Below, piece by piece: positions 19,112 to 28,018 of a stretch of 53,642 nucleotides of DNA. The translations under genes were made by a program, and so were the position numbers. Origin of the DNA: Clostridia bacterium (lineage in GTDB: Bacteria; Bacillota; Clostridia; TANB77; CAG-508). The first letter of the stretch is position 1. Each line of letters starts with the position of its first letter. The DNA lies in NCBI GenBank assembly GCA_900772235.1, contig CAAGQX010000071.1, positions 1-53,642 on the forward strand, written 5' to 3'. The notes under the pieces are model-generated. The model did not search any database. It was not told the DNA's origin and saw only the letters and a list, made by a program, of their open reading frames with translations.

Positions 19112-21658
19112 ATGAAAAATACAATTTTAAATAAACTAAAAAGTAATTGGATATTACTTATAATTATTATACAGCCAATATTAGATATAATATCATATTT
19201 TCAGTCCAAATATATGGATGCTTCATATACCTGGCTAGTAAGGATTTGCATTTTGTTACTAGCCTTTTTAGTTTGCTTTATTTGCTCAAAAAATAAGAAA
19301 AAACTAATATTATTTCTACTGCCTTATGCTATTTTTGCTACACTTCATATATTAAATCTGTATCGCATTAATAATTTAAATATAATTTCAGATGTAAAAT
19401 ACTTCATTTTAACTTTTCAAATGCCGATCTTATCTATCTTGCTTATTGACTATATGAAAAGTAGAGGCGAAAAACTTTCTCAGATAAAAAAAGCTTTATT
19501 CTGCAATTTTATAATAATTTCAATAAGTATTGTTTTAGCCTATATATCAAAAAATTATATGACTACATATTCAGAACTAGGAATAATAGGATGGTTTTCT
19601 AGTGCTAATACTGCTAGTATGATTTTATGTGCATTAACACCTTGGGCTTTATATATGTTTTCTAACTTTAAAAATATATGGCTATACGTATTGGGCTGTT
19701 TAATTATATTTATTATATTATACACAAATGCCACAAGGTCTTGTTATTTAACATTAATAGCTTCACTTGTATTTATGTTATTTGCAATGGCATTTTCAAC
19801 AAGTGACAATAAAAAGTCGCAAAAAATTATTGTAACCTTATTTTTCATCTGTTTAACTATTTTTTCTTATAAATATTCATCAACATTTAGTCGAATGCTT
19901 GATACTAAGAATACAGATGAAAATTATAAACAACAACTAAAAAATGTAATATTAAAAAATAATATAGATGATATTGATTTTAATAATATAAATCTTAACG
20001 ATAAAGAATTAATAGTAGATATTCTAAAAACAAGCTTTTTATATGAAGATTTAATAAATATTCATGGTGAAGACAAAGTTGTTGAAGCTATGAAACCATA
20101 TTTATCTGCTTCTGCCCTATCTGATACTAGACTATGTAAAAGAATAAATGCTAAAATAGAATTTAATGATTCTGATTTTGCCACAAAAATACTTGGTATA
20201 GGATATTCTAGAATTGATAACAACAGCTTAGACTTAGAAAATGATATAACCGCTATATACTATTACTATGGTTATCTTGGTTTATTTATATACATAAGTT
20301 TAATAGTATATATTATTTTTAAAGCAATTATTACATTCTTTAAAAATCCGCGATTAATTGCTGATAAAGAATTTTTATTATTATGCTTTTTAATATTGCT
20401 TTTACTATTTGGAGGAGAATATTCTGGAGCATTTTTAAGGAAATCAAATGCTAATATATATCTATCAATGTATTTAGTTTTATTATATACTCAATATATC
20501 TTAAATTACTCTAATAAAGAAGCGGTCAATAATAAGAAAATAACTTTTTTATTATTACATTTGGGATATGGTGGAATAGAAACTTCTACAATTAACACTG
20601 CAAATGCTTTATCTGAAAATTATGAAGTAGAATTAATCTCATTTTATAATTTACCTGAAAACCAAGAGCAATATTTAGACTCAAAAATTAATGTAAAATA
20701 TTTATATAATGGTGGACCAAATAAACTTCAATTTAAAGAAGCTATAAAAAAGAAAAATATTACAAAAATTCTTTTGGAAGGCTTTAAAGCATTAGATATT
20801 TTAGCAAAGAAAAAATACTTAATAATGAAAGAAATTATTAATTCAGATTCTTTTGCTATTATTTCTACAAGATATGATTTTAGTGTATTATTAAATAAAT
20901 ATGGTAATAGAAATACAATAAAGATTGCTCAAGAGCACCATCACCATAACAGCAATAAAAAATATATAAATATTTTAAAAAATAAATACAAAAACATTGA
21001 TTATCTATTAGCTCTTACTTCTAGTTTAAAAAATGATTATGAAATATTTTTGAAAAACAATAAGCATACTAAAATATTAGTAATTCCTAATATTTTAAAT
21101 GACACATCACATGATATTTCTAACCTAGAAAGCAAAAACATTATAAGCATTGGTAGATTACACGAAGGAAAAAGAATAAATGAATTAATTGATATTTTCT
21201 CAAAATTAGAAGATAGAGATACAAAATTATATATAATTGGTAACGGGGATGAATTTGACAATTTAAAAAAACAAATTGCAAACCTAAAATTAGAAAATAG
21301 AATAATTATGACAGGCTATTTGAATAAAAACGAACAAGAAAAATACTTATTAAAATCTTCTGTTTTTGCTATGACTTCTATTTCTGAAGGATTACCTATG
21401 GTTCTTCTTGAAGCAATGAATTTCGGAATTCCCTGTATAGCTTATAAAACAGATACAGGAATAAGTGACATCATTTCTAACAACGAAAATGGTTTTATAA
21501 TTGAAAATAGAAATGAAAATGAATATATAAATAAATTAAATTTATTATTAAAAGATGTTACATTAAGAAAAAATTTAGGCAAAAATTGTATTAGAACTTG
21601 TACGAAATACCATAAAGATGAAATAATAAAACTTTGGAATAATATTTTACAAAAATAA
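19112..21658 (+). CDS. Fused O-antigen-polymerase-like membrane protein and GT4 glycosyltransferase
   Basis: A protein of about 848 residues. The N-terminal 460 residues hold roughly 11 membrane helices with a large loop near 270-370, resembling Wzy/WaaL polymerases or ligases. From about residue 475 a cytoplasmic GT-B glycosyltransferase begins (KKITFLLLHLGYGGIETST), with SIGRLHEGKRINELI and the donor-binding SISEGLPMVLLEAMNFGIP of GT4. Fusion of polymerization and glycosyl transfer is unusual. An in-frame ATG at 19094 exists, but the AGCAGG site favours 19112. A strong terminator follows. Confidence 0.8.
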   Translation: MKNTILNKLKSNWILLIIIIQPILDIISYFQSKYMDASYTWLVRICILLLAFLVCFICSKNKKKLILFLLPYAIFATLHILNLYRINNLNIISDVKYFILTFQMPILSILLIDYMKSRGEKLSQIKKALFCNFIIISISIVLAYISKNYMTTYSELGIIGWFSSANTASMILCALTPWALYMFSNFKNIWLYVLGCLIIFIILYTNATRSCYLTLIASLVFMLFAMAFSTSDNKKSQKIIVTLFFICLTIFSYKYSSTFSRMLDTKNTDENYKQQLKNVILKNNIDDIDFNNINLNDKELIVDILKTSFLYEDLINIHGEDKVVEAMKPYLSASALSDTRLCKRINAKIEFNDSDFATKILGIGYSRIDNNSLDLENDITAIYYYYGYLGLFIYISLIVYIIFKAIITFFKNPRLIADKEFLLLCFLILLLLFGGEYSGAFLRKSNANIYLSMYLVLLYTQYILNYSNKEAVNNKKITFLLLHLGYGGIETSTINTANALSENYEVELISFYNLPENQEQYLDSKINVKYLYNGGPNKLQFKEAIKKKNITKILLEGFKALDILAKKKYLIMKEIINSDSFAIISTRYDFSVLLNKYGNRNTIKIAQEHHHHNSNKKYINILKNKYKNIDYLLALTSSLKNDYEIFLKNNKHTKILVIPNILNDTSHDISNLESKNIISIGRLHEGKRINELIDIFSKLEDRDTKLYIIGNGDEFDNLKKQIANLKLENRIIMTGYLNKNEQEKYLLKSSVFAMTSISEGLPMVLLEAMNFGIPCIAYKTDTGISDIISNNENGFIIENRNENEYINKLNLLLKDVTLRKNLGKNCIRTCTKYHKDEIIKLWNNILQK

Positions 21659-21664
21659 ATTTCA

Positions 21665-21698
21665 AGCTAGTAATATGCAAATATTACTAGCTTTTTTT
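21665..21698 (+). terminator. Rho-independent terminator
   Basis: A perfect 12-bp stem (AGCTAGTAATAT with ATATTACTAGCT) around a GCAA loop, followed by seven T. It ends the first part of the glycopolymer locus. Confidence 0.85.
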
Positions 21699-21717
21699 AT
21701 AAAATTTAAAATAGATA

Positions 21718-21746
21718 TTGCAATGTTCATTTTTTGGATGTATAAT
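21718..21746 (+). promoter_or_regulatory. Sigma-A promoter of the ABC importer operon
   Basis: TTGCAA at 21718-21723, a 17-base spacer and TATAAT at 21741-21746, about 45 bases before the binding-protein gene. Confidence 0.75.
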
Positions 21747-21789
21747 TGCAAATGTGAACAAATTTTAATAAAAGAAATGAGGTCTTAAA

Positions 21790-22779
21790 ATGAAAAAAAT
21801 ACTATCAATTTTACTATTAGCTATTATGCTAATCACAGCTTTTGCTCTTACTGGATGTACTACTTCTAAAGAGAAAGTAGTAATTTATACTTCTATGGAA
21901 GAAGAAAGAAATCAAGCTTTAAAAGAACAGCTAAAAAAACAATTCCCAGATCTTAATGTTGTTGTTCAATATATGTCAACAGGAAATAGTTCTGCAAAAC
22001 TAAAAACAGAAGGCAAAAATATAGAAGCAGATATTATTTTAGATTTAGAAACTGCTTACGCAGAAAGTTTAAAAGATAATTTTGCAAATTTATCTTCTTT
22101 CGATACAAGTATGTATGTAGATGGTGCAGTTAAATCTGAAAATTATCTTCCATGGGTAAAATATACAATGTCTCTAATCATTGATAAAAAATATTTTACA
22201 GAGCATAATTTAGAAATACCTAAAACATATGAAGACTTATTAAAGCCTGAATATAAAAACTTAATTGCAATGCCAGATCCAAAAACTTCTGGAACAGGGT
22301 ATGCATTCTTCTTAAATGCCGTAAACATAATGGGAGAAGAAAACGCTATAAAATACTTTAAATCTTTAAAGGATAACTTAAGAGAATTTACAACTTCTGG
22401 TTCTGGTCCAACTAATTTATTAAAACAAGGCGAAATTGCCATTGCAATGGGTATGACTAGCCAAGGAGCTCAAGGTATAACTGAAGGATATGATTTCCAA
22501 ATAGTTTCATTAGAATCTGGTGCACCTTACAATACAACATCTTTTGCAATAATCAACAGTAGAGAAAATAATGAAAATGTAAAAAAAGTTTTTGAGTGGC
22601 TATTAACAGATTTTAGTAGATATGACAAAGAAAATTATATGCCAGACACTATTTTAAAAGATCAAAAAAACAATGTAAAAAATTATCCAACAGATTTTTC
22701 AGAAGCTAATATGGATGGTATAGACAGTGTAGATTTAAAAAATGAATTGTTAGAAAAATGGGGAGAAGTAAATGGTTAA
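21790..22779 (+). CDS. Lipoprotein solute-binding protein of an ABC importer
   Basis: A 329-residue extracytoplasmic solute receptor. It has a Lys-rich start, a hydrophobic stretch and the lipobox LTGC with the lipidated Cys near residue 23. The body resembles type 2 periplasmic binding proteins of the iron(III)/2-aminoethylphosphonate group (VVIYTSMEEERNQALKEQ, then TSGTGYAFFLNAV). Its end overlaps the ATPase gene by 8 bases. Coupling to a LicC/PntC-like enzyme suggests the ligand is a phosphonate or choline-like compound, not iron. That is inference. Confidence 0.82.
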   Translation: MKKILSILLLAIMLITAFALTGCTTSKEKVVIYTSMEEERNQALKEQLKKQFPDLNVVVQYMSTGNSSAKLKTEGKNIEADIILDLETAYAESLKDNFANLSSFDTSMYVDGAVKSENYLPWVKYTMSLIIDKKYFTEHNLEIPKTYEDLLKPEYKNLIAMPDPKTSGTGYAFFLNAVNIMGEENAIKYFKSLKDNLREFTTSGSGPTNLLKQGEIAIAMGMTSQGAQGITEGYDFQIVSLESGAPYNTTSFAIINSRENNENVKKVFEWLLTDFSRYDKENYMPDTILKDQKNNVKNYPTDFSEANMDGIDSVDLKNELLEKWGEVNG

Positions 22780-23551
22780 GCTAAGAATCAAAAATTTAAC
22801 TAAAATATATGATAACAAAAAAGTATTAGACAATATTACTTTTTCAGTAGAAGATGGTGAATTTTTATCTATCTTAGGTTCTTCGGGTTGCGGTAAAACT
22901 ACCTTATTAAAAATAATAATTGGTATTGAAAAACCTACATCAGGGAAAATAACTAAGGATAGAAAAAACATTACAAATCTTGATCCTTCAAAAAGAGGAA
23001 TGGGTATAGTCTTTCAAGACTATGCCCTATTCCCTAATATGACTGTTTTAGGAAATGTAATGTATGCACTAAAATTAAAGTTAAAAGATAAAGCTAAAGC
23101 AAAAGAAGAAAGTTTAAAATTATTAGAAATGGTAAATATGGAAGAACATTCAAAAAAATATCCACACGAGCTTTCAGGTGGTCAGAAACAAAGAGTTGCA
23201 ATAGCAAGAACTCTTGCTTTAAAGCCTGATATTGTGTTATTTGATGAGCCAATGTCTGCATTAGATGCTGACAACAGATTAACTCTAAGAAGAGAAATTA
23301 AGGCAATTCAAGAAAAACTCAAAATGACTATTATATATATAACTCACGACCAAGAAGAAGCCTTTTCACTATCTGATCGTGTAATGGTTTTAAATGGAGG
23401 GAAAATTCAACAGATTGATACACCTAATAAAATATTTAATAATCCAAAAAATGCATATGTAAAAAAATTTGTAACAGATCATCTTATAGAAAAAGTAAAA
23501 TCAATTGAAAAATGTACGGGGGAATTAAATTATCATGAAAAAGAAAATTAA
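22772..23551 (+). CDS. ABC importer ATP-binding protein (PhnT/PotA-like)
   Basis: A 259-residue ABC ATPase with Walker A GSSGCGKTT near residue 36, Q-loop VFQDYALFPNMT, signature LSGGQKQRVAIAR near 135, Walker B VLFDEPMSALD and H-loop ITHDQEEA. It is slightly shorter than the usual 340-370 residues because the C-terminal regulatory TOBE domain is missing. It overlaps both neighbours (8 and 17 bases), so the importer is translated as a coupled unit. Confidence 0.88.
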   Translation: MVKLRIKNLTKIYDNKKVLDNITFSVEDGEFLSILGSSGCGKTTLLKIIIGIEKPTSGKITKDRKNITNLDPSKRGMGIVFQDYALFPNMTVLGNVMYALKLKLKDKAKAKEESLKLLEMVNMEEHSKKYPHELSGGQKQRVAIARTLALKPDIVLFDEPMSALDADNRLTLRREIKAIQEKLKMTIIYITHDQEEAFSLSDRVMVLNGGKIQQIDTPNKIFNNPKNAYVKKFVTDHLIEKVKSIEKCTGELNYHEKEN

Positions 23552-25118
23552 TATAAGTATAATTATATTACTATTTTTATTAGTATCAGTTTTTTATCCT
23601 TTAACTGAAATGCTATTAAAAGTTGAATGGAGTAATTTTAGTAAATTAGTTACATCTAATGCATTTAGAGAATCTTTAATAAATTCATTACTTGTAACTA
23701 CAATTGCAACAGTATTATCAATAATTATTGCTTATTTTTTGGCATACACCCTTAACCGAACTAATATTGAACATAGAGCTTTACTAAAAGTATTTTTAAC
23801 CCTTCCAATGCTTATTCCTTCAATATCACACGGTTTAGGATTAATAAATTTATTTGGAGCTAATGGAATTATCTCTAAATTTTTTGGATTCAATATTATA
23901 GGAATGCCAGGAATAATAATAGGTTCCATATTTTATTCTTTTCCTGTTGCATTTTTAATGCTAGATGATGGATTCAATTACATAGACAACAATATGTATG
24001 ATAATGCGAAAGTTCTTGGTTTAAATAAATGGCAAACTTTTAAAAAAGTAACTTTTTGTTATTTAAAAAGACCAGTAATTTCAGCAACATTTGCTGTATT
24101 TACACTTATTTTTACTGATTATGGAGTTCCTCTTGCTGTTGGTGGAAAATTCATTACTCTTCCAGTATTTTTGTATAAAGAAGTTATAGGTTTATTAGAT
24201 TTTTCAAAAGGAACAATGATAGGTTTATTTTTATTAATACCTGCAATAATATCATTTTTATTTGATAACTTTTCTAAAGACTTTACAAGTGGAGAAATTA
24301 AGAAAAAAAATGTTATATCTTCAACAAAATTAAAGGACACTATATTTACCATATATGTTTATATAGTCATTTTTTGTATAGTTCTTATTCTTGGTTCATT
24401 TGTATACTATGCTTTTATTAATAATTATACAAACGATAGAACATTTTCACTAAAACATTTTGAATATGTATTTAGCAATAATGTTTTAAAGAATATATAT
24501 AATTCATTAATAATAGCTATATTTACTTCAATTATAGGTACAATAATTGCTTATTTCACTGCATATGTAACTGCAAGAATAAAAGGAAAACTTGGAAAAT
24601 TCGTACATATTTTAACAATATCATCACTTGCTATACCTGGTATAGTCCTAGGTCTTTCTTACACTATCGCCTTTAAAAATTCTTTCATTTATAGTACCTA
24701 TGCTATACTTGTATTAGTAAATATAGTACACTTTATGGCTTCACCTTATCTTATGGCATATAATGCTCTGCAAAAGGTAAATCAAAATTATGAGGTAATA
24801 TCTAAAACACTACATATAAATATGTTTAGAACTATAAAAGATATAATTATTCCTTGTACAAAGATTACCCTAAGAGAAATGTTTGCTTACTTTTTTGTAA
24901 ACTCTATGGTAACAATTTCTGCTGTAACATTTTTGTTTAATACATCAAATATGCCACTATCTTTACTTATAAACAATTATGAAGGTAATATGATGCTTGG
25001 GGAAGCTGCTATAATATCTTTAATTATATTAGGATTTAATCTTATTGTTAAAGGTACCATATATTTAATAAATAGAAAAGAACATAGAAGGAGTGAATTA
25101 AATGGAACTTACATATAA
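23535..25118 (+). CDS. ABC importer permease, two fused transmembrane domains
   Basis: A 527-residue protein with about 12 helices that contains two BPD-type permease domains in one chain, as in FbpB or fused PhnU-PhnV. Each half has an EAA-like loop (YDNAKVLGLNKWQTFKKV near residue 155, YEVISKTLHINMFRTIKDI near 418). It overlaps the ATPase and the downstream cytidylyltransferase gene by 17 bases each. Together with them it forms a complete importer with one binding protein, one ATPase and one permease chain. Confidence 0.87.
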   Translation: MKKKINISIIILLFLLVSVFYPLTEMLLKVEWSNFSKLVTSNAFRESLINSLLVTTIATVLSIIIAYFLAYTLNRTNIEHRALLKVFLTLPMLIPSISHGLGLINLFGANGIISKFFGFNIIGMPGIIIGSIFYSFPVAFLMLDDGFNYIDNNMYDNAKVLGLNKWQTFKKVTFCYLKRPVISATFAVFTLIFTDYGVPLAVGGKFITLPVFLYKEVIGLLDFSKGTMIGLFLLIPAIISFLFDNFSKDFTSGEIKKKNVISSTKLKDTIFTIYVYIVIFCIVLILGSFVYYAFINNYTNDRTFSLKHFEYVFSNNVLKNIYNSLIIAIFTSIIGTIIAYFTAYVTARIKGKLGKFVHILTISSLAIPGIVLGLSYTIAFKNSFIYSTYAILVLVNIVHFMASPYLMAYNALQKVNQNYEVISKTLHINMFRTIKDIIIPCTKITLREMFAYFFVNSMVTISAVTFLFNTSNMPLSLLINNYEGNMMLGEAAIISLIILGFNLIVKGTIYLINRKEHRRSELNGTYI

Positions 25119-25995
25119 CCAATTTGAAATTTTAACAATTATTGAAAGAGAAAAAAGCAAATTATCACAAAGGAATCTAGCAGATTTGTCTGGGCTTTCG
25201 CTTGGAACTGTTAATAAAGCCGTAGCAGAATTATTAAAGGAAGAATTAATAGATAATAACAATTTAATTACTAAAAAAGGCTTGAAAAAATTAGAACCTT
25301 ACAGAGTTAAAAGGGCTATATTTTTAGCAGCCGGCTTTGGTTCGAGAATGGTGCCTATTACTTTAAATACTCCTAAGCCATTAGTTTTAGTAAAAGGTAA
25401 AAGAATAATAGAAACTTTATTAGATGCTGTTGTAAAAGCAGAAATTCCTGAAATAATAATTGTTACGGGTTATTTAGGTGAGCAATTTGAAATATTGCAA
25501 AAAAAATACCCAAATATAAAAATTATAGAAAACAAATTATACAATGAAGCAAATAATATATCTTCAGCATTTCTAGTAAAAGATAAATTACAAAATAGCT
25601 ATGTATTAGAATCTGATTTAATTTTATATAATGAAAATTTAATACGAAAATATGAATATCAAAGCAATTTCTTAGGCAAATATGTTGATGTTACAGATGA
25701 CTGGTGTTTTGAAACTAAAAATGGTATTATCACAAAGCAAAAAGTAGGTGGATATGATTGCTACCAAATGTATGGAATTTCTTATTACACCGAAGAAGAT
25801 GGTAAAAAACTTTGCAAAGATATTGATTCTGTATACAATATGCCTGGTGGTAAAGAAAGATATTGGGACCAAATTCCATTGGATATTTGCAAACATAACT
25901 ATAAAATTGCTGTTAGAGAGTGTAAAGAAAACGACATAATTGAAATCGACACGTTTAATGAACTAAAAAAAGTTGATCCTATATACGATGTATAA
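25102..25995 (+). CDS. LicC/PntC-like cytidylyltransferase with N-terminal winged helix
   Basis: A two-domain protein of 297 residues. Residues 1-65 form a winged helix (SQRNLADLSGLSLGTVNKAVAEL recognition helix). From residue 70 a nucleotidyltransferase follows with AAGFGSRMVPITLNTPKPLV near 74 and the metal site LESDLILYN near 170. It probably activates phosphocholine, or 2-aminoethylphosphonate, with CTP for LicD. The DNA-binding-like domain could sense the nucleotide or ligand and control the operon. Coupling to the importer permease by a 17-base overlap supports uptake and activation of one substrate. Confidence 0.82.
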   Translation: MELTYNQFEILTIIEREKSKLSQRNLADLSGLSLGTVNKAVAELLKEELIDNNNLITKKGLKKLEPYRVKRAIFLAAGFGSRMVPITLNTPKPLVLVKGKRIIETLLDAVVKAEIPEIIIVTGYLGEQFEILQKKYPNIKIIENKLYNEANNISSAFLVKDKLQNSYVLESDLILYNENLIRKYEYQSNFLGKYVDVTDDWCFETKNGIITKQKVGGYDCYQMYGISYYTEEDGKKLCKDIDSVYNMPGGKERYWDQIPLDICKHNYKIAVRECKENDIIEIDTFNELKKVDPIYDV

Positions 25996-26005
25996 ATTTC
26001 AAAGA

Positions 26006-26034
26006 AAAAGTGCTAGTAATAGCACTTTTTTTAG
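26006..26034 (+). terminator. Rho-independent terminator
   Basis: A 10-bp stem (AAAAGTGCTA with TAGCACTTTT) with a GTAA loop and a T run. It ends the importer operon. Confidence 0.85.
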
Positions 26035-26036
26035 TC

Positions 26037-26065
26037 TTGAATAATTAAGAATAATATATTATAAT
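26037..26065 (+). promoter_or_regulatory. Sigma-A promoter of the tagA-like operon
   Basis: TTGAAT at 26037-26042, a 17-base spacer and TATAAT at 26060-26065. Confidence 0.75.
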
Positions 26066-26142
26066 AGGTAAGACAAAATTTGATATTTTACTACATAATA
26101 TTGTTTTTTTATAAAATCGAATTACATAAGGAGTAGATTAAA

Positions 26143-28017
26143 ATTAAAGAATATTTTGAAAAATTATATAAAGATAATAAAAATGAATTTTACAAAATTG
26201 TAGAACAAAATCTTATAAATGAAAAGAAAACATTTATTGTAACTGCTAATCCCGAAACTATTATGTTTTCTGAGGAAAATGAAACTTTGAAAAAAGCCTT
26301 GTTAGATGAAAATACTACAATTATTCCAGATGGAATTGGAATCGTAAAAGGTGCTAAAATGCTTGGCTATTCAGTGCCAGAGGCCATCCCTGGAGTTGAA
26401 TTATGTTCGAAATTATTTGAATATTGCAATCAATATAAAAAAAGTATTTTTCTTTTTGGTGCCAAACCAGAAATTGTATTAAAATTATCAGAAAAAATAA
26501 AAACAGATTATCCTAATGCTGTGATTTGTGGAATTGAAAATGGATACGTAGAAAATAAACAAGAAATAATGGAAAAAATTTCTACACAAAATCCAGATGT
26601 TGTTCTTGTTGCCCTAGGAATTCCACATCAAGAAATATTAATATATAATAATTTAAATAAATTTAATAAGGGAATATTCGTTGGTGTTGGCGGAAGTTTT
26701 GATGTGCTAAGCGGAGCAAAAAAAAGAGCTCCCAAGATATTTAGAAAATTACATCTGGAATGGTTATATAGAATTTTAAAAGAGCCTAAAAGATTAAAAA
26801 GATTTTTTAAGAGTAATACAAAATTTTTATTAAATATACTTAAGCCATATATGTTGGATTTTATTTTTATATTTATAATATTTATTATATTAATTTGTGG
26901 TCTTATAAAAACAATATTTTTAAGCAAGGATATTAATTATTATGAAAATAGACCTGCATATAAACTTACACCATTTTCAATTTCAAGTTTCTATAATGGT
27001 GATTTTCAAGATAATTTAGAACTTGCATTTTCAGATCAAATACCTCTATCTCAGTCTATGAAAGAAGCATATAATGTACGTAATAATTTTGTAATAAAAA
27101 CTGTTTTAGAAACTTGTTTTAAAAACATATATTCAAATAGGTATTTTAATATTGGAAGTTACATAAACCTTTTTGGTAATGACAATAATCTAGTTTATGG
27201 GCCTAGATATTTAGTTTACGAAAAAGACTCTTTAGATTCAAGAATTGAAAATATAAATAAAGTAATTAATACTCATCCAAATATAGACTTTTATATATAT
27301 TACATAGAAAAAGATACCGATATTAACTTTGAAAATAATAGTAAAGAGCAAATTTCTCAATATATATCTGACAATTTGCAAATTAAAAAAGACCATTTTA
27401 AGATATTTGAAATAAACTCATTTAATGAATTTAAAAAATATTTTTATAAAACAGATCACCATTGGAATTGCTATGGTTCATATAAGGCATATTGTGAAAT
27501 TGTACAAATGCTTACGCAAGATGAGTCCGTTGCCATATTAGACACAATCCAATTAGAACCAAAATTGTCTGGTTCAAAGGCTAGTACTAGTGGATATGGG
27601 AAATTATATAGTGAGCCTTTTTTTGCATACAAATTTAATTTGCCAAAACACGATACATATATAGATGGAATAAAAGGTGAATATGGTAATGAAGAAGCTT
27701 ATATAAATAATGAAATAAGTGACGTTATTTCATATGGTGCATTTTATGGTGGGGATGATGCCGAAGTAATATTTGACTACCACAATAGCAATAAAGAAAA
27801 TATTTTAATTTTCGGAGAATCATATGATAATGCAATTATTAAAATGATTGCTTCGCATTTCAACAAATCCTACTGTGTTGATTTAAGAGCTTATGAAATG
27901 GATATGGGTCATAAATTTGAATTTGATAAATATGTATCCGACAATAATATTACTAAAGTTTTATTTATTGGAAATATAGACTTTTATGAAACAGACATAT
28001 TTAATCTGGAGGTATAA
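26143..28017 (+). CDS. TagA/WecG glycosyltransferase fused to a DHHW/AlgX-like domain, probable ATT start
   Basis: A protein of about 624 residues. The first 235 residues are a GT26 glycosyltransferase (TFIVTANPETIMFS, IIPDGIGIVKGAKMLG, GVGGSFDVLSGAKKRAP). A membrane helix follows near residue 245-265, then an extracytoplasmic SGNH-like domain with the motif KTDHHWNCYGSYKAYCEI. The first ATG at 26263 would cut the conserved GT26 N-terminus. In-frame sequence extends back to an ATT at 26143, nine bases after a strong AAGGAG, and no ATG, GTG or TTG fits. The next upstream in-frame codon of note is TAG at 26134. It likely adds ManNAc to GlcNAc-PP-undecaprenol, and its DHHW half likely works with the adjacent MBOAT. 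Confidence 0.78.
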   Translation: MKEYFEKLYKDNKNEFYKIVEQNLINEKKTFIVTANPETIMFSEENETLKKALLDENTTIIPDGIGIVKGAKMLGYSVPEAIPGVELCSKLFEYCNQYKKSIFLFGAKPEIVLKLSEKIKTDYPNAVICGIENGYVENKQEIMEKISTQNPDVVLVALGIPHQEILIYNNLNKFNKGIFVGVGGSFDVLSGAKKRAPKIFRKLHLEWLYRILKEPKRLKRFFKSNTKFLLNILKPYMLDFIFIFIIFIILICGLIKTIFLSKDINYYENRPAYKLTPFSISSFYNGDFQDNLELAFSDQIPLSQSMKEAYNVRNNFVIKTVLETCFKNIYSNRYFNIGSYINLFGNDNNLVYGPRYLVYEKDSLDSRIENINKVINTHPNIDFYIYYIEKDTDINFENNSKEQISQYISDNLQIKKDHFKIFEINSFNEFKKYFYKTDHHWNCYGSYKAYCEIVQMLTQDESVAILDTIQLEPKLSGSKASTSGYGKLYSEPFFAYKFNLPKHDTYIDGIKGEYGNEEAYINNEISDVISYGAFYGGDDAEVIFDYHNSNKENILIFGESYDNAIIKMIASHFNKSYCVDLRAYEMDMGHKFEFDKYVSDNNITKVLFIGNIDFYETDIFNLEV

Positions 28018-28018
28018 T

